From DT-68 sp965263245 (GTDB lineage Bacteria; Bacillota_I; Bacilli_A; Mycoplasmatales; Metamycoplasmataceae): 64,000 bases of DNA. Shown one piece after another: positions 11,101 through 20,800 of the stretch (the first letter of the stretch is position 1; each line of letters opens with the position of its first letter). The position numbers and the translations under genes are program-made. Location: assembly GCA_965263245.1 (NCBI GenBank), contig CBDHHR010000323.1:1-64000 (forward strand), in the 5' to 3' direction. The notes under the pieces are model-generated. The model did not search any database and was not told the origin of the DNA. It worked only from the letters and a program-made list of their open reading frames with translations.

Positions 11101-14100
11101 TTATCGACTGTTAGAGACAGTCAGTGAAAGGCATTCGGTTTAGAACACAAACCAACAGAAATAAAACAATGTAAACACGATTAAATTATCATGTTTATAA
11201 ATAGCTTTTGTCGGGCTGAAGTGATTAGATGATGACATTTCAGCTTTGGGGTTGAATTTCAGCCCAGACAGAAATTGTTGTTATTTTAATGGGATTTTAC
11301 TCTTTGGAAAACTGGGAAACCAGGCTGAAACTCAGCTCTGCCTGAAAACTTCCCATGTAATAACATTTAATGGATGAATAGGTTTTAGTGAACTACTGAT
11401 AATTGTTTTCTATTGGGTATGCTGCTAATACATAGTACATAATCAGCAAATCCTTTCATGATGGGCTGATAATAAATAAGAATTACTGTCAACCAACAAT
11501 TTTCATGCTTTTCGTTTTTTTGTAGTTCGATACTATCTTGCTGTCACCAAACCTTCACTGGGTTAGTCGACTATGCCAGCTTGACTATTCCAAAAGAGGG
11601 AGAGTGGAGTGTATCTGAAAGTATATATTAATTGATCATAGAAGTCAGAGGTACATTACTGTATGTTATTTTACGACGAGCACTCCTTTCCCTTGTCACA
11701 CTAATACATGTGGTAGTTTTTGCTGAAGAGGTGCAATTTGAATGAATTCTTTAAGTTCAAATGTCTTGGAGAACCAATAATTGACTGACAATTGTATAAT
11801 ATATTAAATGCTTAATTCATTATGATTGGGTTTCACGGTCAAGTTTTCAAAGCAGGCCCAATGGCCTATTATGATATAAATAGGAATTATGGGGTTGACC
11901 AGGTGTAATGAAGTAGAAAAATTCGGTATATAAATGTATTTTCATATCAATATCATTTAAGTTTATTTTCCAGGCCAGGGATGGAAACATTGGGAAAGTT
12001 GCAATATCAAGTCCTATCAAAAGAAGAGAAAGACAACAACATTTACTGCAAAAGCTTGGGTAGAGACAACCTCGTACCCAGGCTCTTTACCTATGCCCGG
12101 CGCTTCGGGAAAGACCCTGGTTGCAGCTGGTCACGTGACTCTTTAGAAAATCCGTTACTTCATAGGGTGGGGAAAGTATCAAATTACATGCTTCCAAGGA
12201 GTGAGATTTAATTGCTATGAACGACAATATAAACTTTTTGACCTAAAATTATCGATTTTTGTCTATTTTGTGTGTTTCATTTCATTTATTATTGTTAACA
12301 TTTGAATTCCGAAAGCACTAGTATTGATAAGTAAACTATGTTGGGTGTTGGCAACTGTCAAGCGATCCTAAGTTTATAGGTGTTTTGTTGTCGTGTTTAT
12401 TTTAAAAGGCATTAAAACGGGCTCTCATAATTGCCTTATTCGCTGATACATACAATTTATGTCTAAAATATTACATAACCTCTGAACATTCCATTAGAAT
12501 GTTAACGTTTGCCCCGATGCAAGTATAATGCAGTGTACCTGTATACGCAAAGCACCTGCGAACTTCAAAATGTCAGTGTTGCTCAGGGCACAATAGATAA
12601 GCGAATTTATAAACATTTTGACTTTATGAAACTCTTAATCACCCAAAAACCATGTAAAACTGCTTTGTAATAACTACTGGGTTACTTATCTTCAATGTTC
12701 ACAGCCCAACTTGAATACTGGGATGTAAAAGGGAGAGATACAGAAGAATTTCTACAAAATTTAATTTAATACGAAAAAGGTGTATGTCCAACATAAGCCC
12801 CATGCAGTGAAATATCTCCTTTTGCAACAGAAATTTGCACATTATTCATTGTTATATTATATACAATATTTGTATTATAATAACAGCAATGTATACATAT
12901 GAAGTAAGAAATTGTAAGGCCCTGTTAGGAAAAATTTTGAATTGGTGACATAAACTTTGTCGTAATTGCGACAGCTCATACATATGAGGGAAAAATAATA
13001 ATCAGACGTCGAAAGAGGGACACAGCATTGTTTGCAAGAAACAACATATACCGTATCTTTAAAATAAAAGGAGCGACTTGCATACCTACCCTAAACAGGG
13101 CCTTAAACAATGCACAGACATTTTACATTATAAATACAAAAACAGTTACAATGTATCAAACATACGTTACACACTAATTTTTCGCAACATGTTTAAAAAA
13201 CCATTACTACTTCTAGGCATATACTTCTTTTAAAAATGTTCAAGAACAGTAATCCTCTATATAAAAGGATATCTATCAAAATCAGTATATATTATATGCT
13301 TTGTATTGTCTAATGTTTTATGTGTATTACATGTGTCACAGACACAACGCATACTAGTAGCCATATCGGATCAATTTAGAAATTGTATTGTTAAATGTAC
13401 GCGTATAGACGAGTCTTTGACTTATTTTTGAATTATTCTTGTCGTCGTTATAGTAAACATGATAACGTGGATGTACTTCCTCATCGCGATATGTCTCAGT
13501 CAACTCGGAACATTGTATACACATTTTGCCGTCGTTTTGCGCGGTAGTTGTTTGTCTGTATTTCGCACTAACAATCCCGGATCTGCGTTCTTTAGTATCT
13601 GTTATCGTATATAGTTTAAGAAACAAACTGCAAACGCCGTAAACACGAATCCAAAGATTATAGAAATATTTTCTCCTCGACATAATTGCTGCGATGTATG
13701 ACAAGTTGAAATCTGATCCACATTTGTGCTCTAAGTGTAACCCAATACGCGTTTCATGCACAGAAAGAAATCACAACAGCCAAAATACAATTTTTGATTA
13801 ACTGTCTCCTCACTTTCTTGCTGAAAATTATTTTTATTTAATAAATGTTGTAATTCTTAAACACGAGAAACGCGTACGCCCCTTTACCACTCCTCCCTTA
13901 GTAGCAAAAAGGCGCTAATTCGATTTACCCCTAAAATCTGGGGGTTCACGTGACCAGCTGCAACCAGGGTCTTTCCCGAAGCGCCGGGCGTAGGTAAAGA
14001 GCCTGGGTACGAGGTTGGGGTAGAGAGTGGGTGAGTGCATTCAAGAAAATGGGAAATACAATGCCTGATAGTATTTTCATTCATTTACCCTGCCATTTGA

Positions 14101-14561
14101 ACAGCAAAATCTTGTATTCCTACATGGTATCTGACCTGGAGGCACTTGGAGATCACATGACCTGTGTCATATTGATAGTTCGATATGTTTCATTATTGAA
14201 AAGGATCTTCTAAGGAGGTTTTGATTCCAAAGTGATGTATCGTACCGGCTAACTATTCTCCTTGAAAATCTGTGGTCAGAATTATTAGAGTCCTTTGTTT
14301 ATTATGCACCTAAATGCATCCACTAAGTAACATATAGCACTGAACTCTGTCAAATTCCAGATAATTCTATTTTTCAGTGAAACATTACTGTCACTCAGTG
14401 ATGTCTTAAAACCTACATAGTGTACAGTATTACCTGCAATGTGCTCCCTGCAGTGTGTAAGACAACATTATAAAGTGGGTAACTGATTCATTTTTACTTA
14501 ACAGGTAAATTTGGTTTGGTTTTTCAGGTTTCCAGACAAAGTGCAATATTTCTGTGTATAG
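8132..14561 (+). CDS. Eleven-exon gene, predicted 229-residue protein of unknown function
   Basis: I do not recognise the protein. Hand-built exons: 8132-8187, 8236-8249 (14-nt microexon), 8306-8356, 8925-9083, 9565-9639, 9686-9783, 9850-9889, 10506-10546, 11526-11561, 11974-12059, 14528-14561. All phases agree and the total is 690 nt. It starts MAALERIEMLRQLIEIFG. The junction LLL/EDDVQSLRD joins two well-defined exons. A middle part has Cys residues (MCNRIVQFKCVCGTSIHKK). The C-terminal part is basic (SSPIKRRERQQHLLQKL), then FPDKVQYFCV and TAG. Strongest signals: donors at 8357 and 9084, acceptors TTTCTTTTCTGTAG (9564) and TTTTTTTGTAG (11525). Weakest: the microexon, the acceptor before 8306, the 46-nt intron at 9640-9685 and the donor ACT/GTATTT at 9784. 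A Mutator-like element now occupies the last intron. It may be two genes, or some exons may be wrong. Confidence 0.42.
8611..8680. repeat. C-run/G-run hairpin, degraded repeat
   Basis: CCCCCCCTGG then AATTTTTTTGGGGGGG forms a small stem, followed by a C-rich stretch. It resembles ends of degraded dispersed repeats seen in many invertebrate genomes (recollection only). It lies in the 8357-8924 intron. Confidence 0.4.
10235..10275. repeat. (TAA)n microsatellite, possible retroposon tail
   Basis: About six TAA units followed by TTTATTTATTCATACAGG. Such trinucleotide tails often end LINE or SINE insertions, but no body of such an element is recognisable. Confidence 0.5.
10626..11363. mobile_element. 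Foldback element of about 740 bp, non-autonomous
   Basis: Nearly the whole segment is an imperfect inverted repeat. Outer blocks: CAGGCTGAGTTTCAG at about 10637 pairs with CTGAAACTCAGC at about 11325. Intermediate blocks around CAGCCCGGGCTG pair with CAGCCCAGAC. The inner arms at about 10808-10900 and 10990-11085 share ATGGAAGTGTT, ATAAAATATTGTAT and ATTCATTT in inverted order. The centre is about 10990. The open frame at 10889-11092 (minus) lies in an arm and is not a gene. The element is within the intron between the 10546 and 11526 exons. Confidence 0.75.
12067..12138 (+). repeat. Left terminal inverted repeat of the Mutator-like element
   Basis: 72 bp, inverted match to 13946-14017 with one difference seen. 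It contains the internal palindrome-like CCCGGCGCTTCGGG. Confidence 0.88.
12917..13103. mobile_element. Nested 187-bp miniature element with TA target duplication
   Basis: Ends AGGCCCTGTT (12917) and AACAGGGCCT (to 13103) are exact inverted repeats, extended imperfectly by TAGG. TA flanks both sides (12915-12916 and 13104-13105). It is too short to code. The TA duplication fits a mariner-type MITE; a PIF-type element is an alternative. It lies inside the Mutator-like element, so it is younger, unless captured with the interior. Confidence 0.6.
13354..13683 (-). CDS. Open frame inside the Mutator-like element, 109 residues from ATG, unknown
   Basis: The frame runs from ATG at 13683 (open back to a GTG at 13761) to TAG at 13354. 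It begins MSRRKYFYNLWIRVYGV, followed by a hydrophobic patch (CSLFLKLYTI). The rest is polar, with a CxxC pair (KMCIQCSELTE) and HPRYHVYYNDDKNN. It is the longest non-repeat frame in the window and does not look like a transposase. It could be a captured host gene fragment (Pack-MULE) or chance. Confidence that it is expressed is low. Confidence 0.25.
   Translation of the reverse strand: MSRRKYFYNLWIRVYGVCSLFLKLYTITDTKERRSGIVSAKYRQTTTAQNDGKMCIQCSELTETYRDEEVHPRYHVYYNDDKNNSKISQRLVYTRTFNNTISKLIRYGY
13946..14017 (-). repeat. Right terminal inverted repeat of the Mutator-like element
   Basis: 72 bp, reverse complement of 12067-12138 with one difference seen, followed immediately by the second GGGTAGAGA. 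Confidence 0.88.
14027..14527. other. Intron sequence right of the Mutator-like element
   Basis: A plus-strand open frame to 14213 is present but is incompatible with the phase of the upstream exons. No other feature is seen before the acceptor TTTTTCAG at 14527. Confidence 0.35.
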
Positions 14562-14732
14562 TCAACATGAACTTCAAGCGTAAGTTCATATTTGCTATTA
14601 CAACTATATGTATTATTAGCTTGGCATAGGCAGGAAACTACTACGTGGGACAAAAAATAGGTAAAGTGATAAAAAATGTGTGCACTTTATCAAACTACAG
14701 GTACAGTACCGTCCTCAAGTAAAATACCATTC

Positions 14733-14805
14733 ACTCGCGAGTAGCGAGTGCTCGCAACACTCGCGAGTGACGCGCGCGCACTCGTTTGACGCGACACTCG
14801 CGAGT
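14733..14805. repeat. Cluster of ACTCGCGAGT palindromes beside the satellite
   Basis: Three exact copies of the 10-bp palindrome ACTCGCGAGT (14733-14742, 14759-14768, 14796-14805) with a partial one (GCGAGTGCTCGC) between. They sit in a CpG-rich 75-bp block only 50 bp before the satellite edge. Such a cluster could bind a dimeric protein; that is inference. Confidence 0.7.
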
Positions 14806-14835
14806 CAGATGAAATATTTTAAACGCGATATACGC

Positions 14836-14855
14836 ATGTATGTATGTATGTATGT
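14836..14855 (+). repeat. (ATGT)n microsatellite at the satellite boundary
   Basis: Five ATGT units run directly into TTTCTGTG. The satellite unit ends in TATG or TGTG, so this tract may be the seed from which it grew (inference). Confidence 0.8.
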
Positions 14856-17249
14856 TTCTGTGATTCTATGTTTCTGTGATTCTATGCTTCCGTGTTTCTG
14901 TGATTCTATGTTTCTGTGATTCTATGTTTCTGTGTTTCTGTGATTCTATGTTTCTGTAATTCTATGCTTCTGTGATTCTATGTTTCCGTGTTTCTATGTT
15001 TTTGTGATTCTATGTTTCTGTGATTCTATGTTTCTATGTTTCTGTGTTTCTATGTTTCTGTGATTCTATGCTTCTGTGATTCTCTGTTTCTGTGTTTCTA
15101 TGTTTCTGTGATTCTATGTTTCTGTCTTTCTATGTTTCTGTGATTCTATGTTTCTATGCTTCTATGTTTCTGTGTTTCTATGATTCTATGATTCTATGTT
15201 TCTGTGATTCTATATTTCTGTGTTTCTATGTTTCTATGCTTCTATGTTTCTGTGTTTCTATGATTCTATGTTTCTGTGTTTCTGTGATTCTATGTTTCTG
15301 TGATTCTATATTTCTGTCATTCTATGTTTCTGTGTTTCTATGTTTCTGTGTTTCTATGTTTCTGTGATTCTATGTTTCTGTGATTCTATGTTTCTGTGTT
15401 TCTATGTTTCTGTGTTTCTATGTTTCCGTGTTTCTATGTTTCTGTGATTCCATGTTTCTGTGATTCTATGTTTCTATGCTTCTATGTTTCTATGCTTCTA
15501 TGTTTCTGTGTTTCTATGATTCTATGATTCTATGTTTCTGTGTTTCCATGTTTCTGTGATTCTATGTTTCTGTGATTCTATGCTTCTGTGTTTCTGTGAT
15601 TCTATGTTTCTGTGTTTCTATGTTTCTGTCATTCTATGTTTCTGTGTTTCTATGTTTCTATGTTTCCATGCTTCTGTGATTCTATGTTTCTATGATTCTA
15701 TGCTTCTGTGTTTCTGTGATTCTATGTTTCTGTTATTCTATGTTTCTGTGATTCTATGTTTCTGTGATTCTATGTTTCTGTGATTCTATGTTTCTATGTT
15801 TCTGTGTTTCTATGTTTCTATGTTTCTGTGTTTCTATGTTTCTGTGATTCTATGCTTCTGTGATTCTATGTTTCTGTGATTCTATGTTTCTATGTTTCTG
15901 TGATTCTATGTTTCTGTGTTTCTATGTTTCTCTGTTTCCATGTTTCTATGATTCTATGTTTCTGTGATTCTGTGTTTCTATGTTTCTGTGTTTCTATGTT
16001 TCTATGTTTCTATGTTTCCATGTTTCTGTGATTCTATGTTTCTGTGATTCTATGTTTCTGTGATTCTATGTTTCTGTGATTCTATGTTTCTGTAATTCTA
16101 TGCTTCTGTGATTCTATGTTTCCGTGTTTCTATGTTTCTGTGATTCTATGTTTCTGTGATTCTATGTTTCTATGTTTCTGTGTTTCTATGTTTCTGTGAT
16201 TCTATGCTTCTGTGATTCTATGTTTCTGTGTTTCTATGTTTCTGTGATTCTATGTTTCTGTGTTTCTATATTTCTGTGATTCTATGTTTCTGTGATTCTA
16301 TGTTTCTGTGATTCTATGTTTCTGTTATTCTATGTTTCTATATTTCTGTGTTTCTATGTTTCTGTCAGTTTCTATGTTTCTGTGATTCTATGTTTCTGTG
16401 ATTCTATATGTTTGTGTGATTCTATGTTTCTGTGTTTCTATGTTTCTGTGATTCTATGCTTCTGTGATTCTATGTTTCTGTGTTTCTATGTTTCTGTGAT
16501 TCTATGTTTCTGTGTTTCTGTGTTTCTATGTTTCTGTGTTTCTATGTTTCTGCGTTTCCATGTTTCTGTGTTTCCATTTTTCTGTAATTCTATGTTTCTG
16601 TGATTCTATGCTTCTGTGTTTCTTTGTTTCTATGTTTCTGTGATTCTATGTTTCTGTGATTCTATGTTTCCGTGTTTCTATGTTTCTGTGATTCTATGTT
16701 TCTGTGATTCTATGTTTCTTTGATTCTATGTTTCTGTGATTCTATGTTTCTATATTTCTGTTTCTGTGTTTCTATGTTTCTGTGATTCTATGTTTCCATG
16801 TTTCTGTGATTCTATGTTTCTTTGATTCTATGCTTCTGTGCTTCTGTGATTCTATGTTTCTGTGATTCTATGTTTCTGTGATTCTATGTTTCTGTGATTC
16901 TATGTTTCTGTGATTCTATGTTTCTATATTTCTGTGTTTCTATGTTTCTGTCAGTTTCTATGTTTCTGTGATTCTATGTTTCTGTGATTCTATATGTTTG
17001 TGTGATTCTATGTTTCTGTGTTTCTAGGTTTCTGTGATTCTATGCTTCTGTGATTCTATGTTTCTGTGTTTCTATGTTTCTGTGATTCTATGTTTCTGTG
17101 TTTCTGTGTTTCTATGTTTCTGTGTTTCTATGTTTCTGTGATTCTTTGATTCTGTGATTCTATGATTCTGTGTTTCTATGTTTCTGTGATTCTATGTTTC
17201 CGTGATTCTATGTTTCTGTGATTCTATGTTTCTGTGATTCTATGTTTCT

Positions 17250-17873
17250 ATGTTTCTGTGTTTCTATGTTTCTGTGATTCTATGTTTCTGTGATTCTATG
17301 TTTCTATGCATCTATGTTTCTATGCTTCTATGTTTCTATGCTTCTATGTTTCTGTGTTTCTATGATTCTATGATTCTATGTTTCTGTGTTTCTGTGATTC
17401 TATGTTTCTGTGTTTCTGTGATTCTATGTTTCTGTGATTCTATGTTTCTGTGTTTCTATGTTTCTATGCTTCTATGTTTCTTTGCTTCTATGTTTCTGTG
17501 TTTCTATGATTCTATGTTTCTGTGTTTCTGTGATTCTATGTTTCTGTGATTCTATGTTTCTATGTTTCTGTGTTTCTATGTTTCTGTGATTCTATGTTTC
17601 TGTGATTCTATGTTTCTATGCATCTATGTTTCTATGCTTCTATGTTTCTATGCTTCTATGTTTCTGTGTTTCTATGATTCTATGATTCTATGTTTCTGTG
17701 TTTCTGTGATTCTATGTTTCTGTGTTTCTGTGATTCTATGTTTCTGTGATTCTATGTTTCTGTGTTTCTATGTTTCTATGCTTCTATGTTTCTTTGCTTC
17801 TATGTTTCTGTGTTTCTATGATTCTATGTTTCTGTGTTTCTGTGATTCTATGTTTCTGTGATTCTATGTTTCT
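17250..17873 (+). repeat. Local 312-bp tandem duplication inside the satellite
   Basis: 17250-17549 and 17562-17861 give identical translations at 312-bp offset (39 units of 8 bp) and share the rare unit ATGCATCTATG. A related segment recurs at 33229-33528. Confidence 0.85.
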
Positions 17874-20800
17874 GTGATTCTATGATTCTGTGTTTCTATG
17901 TTTCTGTGATTCTATGTTTCTGTGATTCTATGTTTCTGTGTTTCTATGTTTCTATGTTTCTGTGTTTCTGTGATTCTATGTTTCTGTGATTCTAATGTTT
18001 CTGTGTTTCTGTGATTCTATGTTTCTGTGATTCTATGTATCTGAGTTTCTGTGATTCTATGTTTCTGTGATTCTATGTTTCTGTGATTCTATGTTTCTGT
18101 GATTCTATATTTCTGTGTTGCTATGTTTCTGTGTTTCCATGTTTCTATGATTCTATGTTTCTGTGATTCTGTGTTTCTATGTTTCTGTGTTTCTATGTTT
18201 GTGTGTTTCTATGTTTCTATGTTTCCATGTTTCTGTGATTCTATGTTTCTGTGATTCTATGCTTCTGTGTTTCTGTGATTCTATGTTTCTGTGATTCTAT
18301 GTTTCTGTGTTTCTGTGATTCTATGTTTCTGTAATTCTATTCTTCTGTGATTCTATGTTTCCGTGTTTCTATGTTTTTGTGATTCTATGTTTCTGTGATT
18401 CTATGTTTCTATGTTTCTGTGTTTCTATGTTTCTGTGATTCTATGCTTCTGTGATTCTATGTTTCTGTGTTTCTATGTTTCTGTGATTCTATGTTTCTGT
18501 CTTTCTATGTTTCTGTGATTCTATGTTTCTATGCTTCTATGTTTCTGTGTTTCTATGATTCTATGATTCTATGTTTCTGTGATTCTATATTTCTGTGTTT
18601 CTATGTTTCTATGCTTCTATGTTTCTGTGTTTCTATGATTCTATGTTTCTGTGTTTCTGTGATTCTATGTTTCTGTGATTCTATATTTCTGTGATTCTAT
18701 GTTTCTGTGTTTCTATGTTTCTGTGTTTCTATGTTTCTGTGATTCTATGTTTCTGTGATTCTATGTTTCTGTGTTTCTATGTTTCTGTGTTTCTATGTTT
18801 CCGTGTTTCTATGTTTCTGTGATTCCATGTTTCTGTGATTCTATGTTTCTATGCTTCTATGTTTCTATGCTTCTATGTTTCTGTGTTTCTATGATTCTAT
18901 GATTCTATGTTTCTGTGTTTCCATGTTTCTGTGATTCTATGTTTCTGTGATTCTATGCTTCTGTGTTTCTGTGATTCTATGTTTCTGTGTTTCTATGTTT
19001 CTGTCATTCTATGTTTCTGTGTTTCTATGTTTCTATGTTTCCATGTTTCTGTGATTCTATGTTTCTATGATTCTATGCTTCTGTGTTTCTGTGATTCTAT
19101 GTTTCTGTTATTCTATGTTTCTGTGATTCTATGTTTCTGTCAGTTTCTATGTTTCTGTGATTCTATGTTTCTGTGATTCTATATGTTTGTGTGATTCTAT
19201 GTTTCTGTGTTTCTATGTTTCTGTGATTCTATGCTTCTGTGATTCTATGTTTCTGTGATTCTATGTTTCTATGTTTGTGTGATTCTATGTTTCTGTGTTT
19301 CTATGTTTCTCTGTTTCCATGTTTCTATGATTCTATGTTTCTGTGATTCTGTGTTTCTATGTTTCTGTGTTTCTATGTTTCTATGTTTCTATGTTTCCAT
19401 GTTTCTGTGATTCTATGTTTCTGTGATTCTATGTTTCTGTGATTCTATGTTTCTGTGATTCTATGTTTCTGTAATTCTATGCTTCTGTGATTCTATGTTT
19501 CCGTGTTTCTATGTTTCTGTGATTCTATGTTTCTGTGATTCTATGTTTCTATGTTTCTGTGTTTCTATGTTTCTGTGATTCTATGCTTCTGTGATTCTAT
19601 GTTTCTGTGTTTCTATGTTTCTGTGATTCTATGTTTCTGTGTTTCTATATTTCTGTGATTCTGTGTTTCTGTGATTCTATGTTTCTGTGATTCTATGTTT
19701 CTGTTATTCTATGTTTCTATATTTCTGTGTTTCTATGTTTCTGTCAGTTTCTATGTTTCTGTGATTCTATGTTTCTGTGATTCTATATGTTTGTGTGATT
19801 CTATGTTTCTGTGTTTCTATGTTTCTGTGATTCTATATGTTTGTGTGATTCTATGTTTCTGTGTTTCTATGTTTCTGTGATTCTATGTTTCTGTGTTTCT
19901 GTGTTTCTGTGTTTCTATGTTTCTGTGTTTCTATGTTTCTGCGTTTCCATGTTTCTGTGTTTCCATTTTTCTGTATTTCTATGTTTCTGTGATTCTATGC
20001 TTCTGTGTTTCTTTGTTTCTATGTTTCTGTGATTCTATGTTTCTGTGATTCTATGTTTCCGTGTTTCTATGTTTCTGTGATTCTATGTTTCTGTGATTCT
20101 ATGTTTCTCTTGTTTCTATGTTTCTGTGATTCTATGTTTCTATATTTCTGTTTCTGTGTTTCTATGTTTCTGTGATTCTATGTTTCCATGTTTCTGTGAT
20201 TCTATGTTTCTTTGATTCTATGCTTCTGTGCTTCTGTGATTCTATGTTTCTGTGATTCTATGTTTCTGTGATTCTATGTTTCTGTGATTCTATGTTTCTG
20301 TGATTCTCTGTTTCTATATTTCTGTGTTTCTATGTTTCTGTCAGTTTCTATGTTTCTGTGATTCTATGTTTCTGTGATTCTATATGTTTGTGTGATTCTA
20401 TGTTTCTGTGTTTCTATGTTTCTGTGATTCTATGCTTCTGTGATTCTATGTTTCTGTGTTTCTATGTTTCTGTGATTCTATGTTTCTGTGTTTCTGTGTT
20501 TCTATGTTTCTGTGTTTCTATGTTTCTGTGTTTCTATGTTTCTGCGTTTCCATGTTTCTGTGTTTCTGTGTTTCCATTTTTCTGTAATTCTATGTTTCTG
20601 TGATTCTATGCTTCTGTGTTTCTGTCTTTCTTTGTTTCTGTGTTTCTATGTTTCTGTCATTCTATGTTTCTGTGTTTCTATGTTTCTATGTTTGTGTGAT
20701 TCTATGTTTCTGTGTTTCTATGTTTCTCTGTTTCCATGTTTCTATGATTCTATGTTTCTGTGATTCTGTGTTTCTATGTTTCTGTGTTTCTATGTTTCTA

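Larger units (their letters stand above)
12067..14017. mobile_element. Mutator-like (MULE-type) non-autonomous transposon, 1951 bp, with 9-bp target duplication
   Basis: The ends are 72-bp inverted repeats, 12067-12138 and 13946-14017, starting CAACCTCGTACCCAGG and ending CAGCTGGTCACGTGA. I see a single mismatch (CTATGCC versus CTACGCC). Both sides carry GGGTAGAGA (12058-12066 and 14018-14026), a perfect 9-bp target duplication. Long inverted repeats plus a 9-bp duplication are the classic Mutator/MULE signature (established knowledge; assignment by structure only). No transposase is visible, so it is non-autonomous. The interior holds one 109-codon open frame and a nested 187-bp miniature element. 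The insertion lies on the splice donor of the 11974-12059 exon: the left GGGTAGAGA keeps the donor G/GTAGAGA. Confidence 0.85.

Noticed and set aside
11981..14213. A frame starting METLGKLQYQ that would read across the Mutator-like element after excision into a frame ending at 14213
   Set aside because: It is open by chance in both parts, but its entry phase disagrees with the upstream exon (11526-11561 ends in phase 0). The ARDGNIGK frame agrees with both neighbours and ends at a GT donor.
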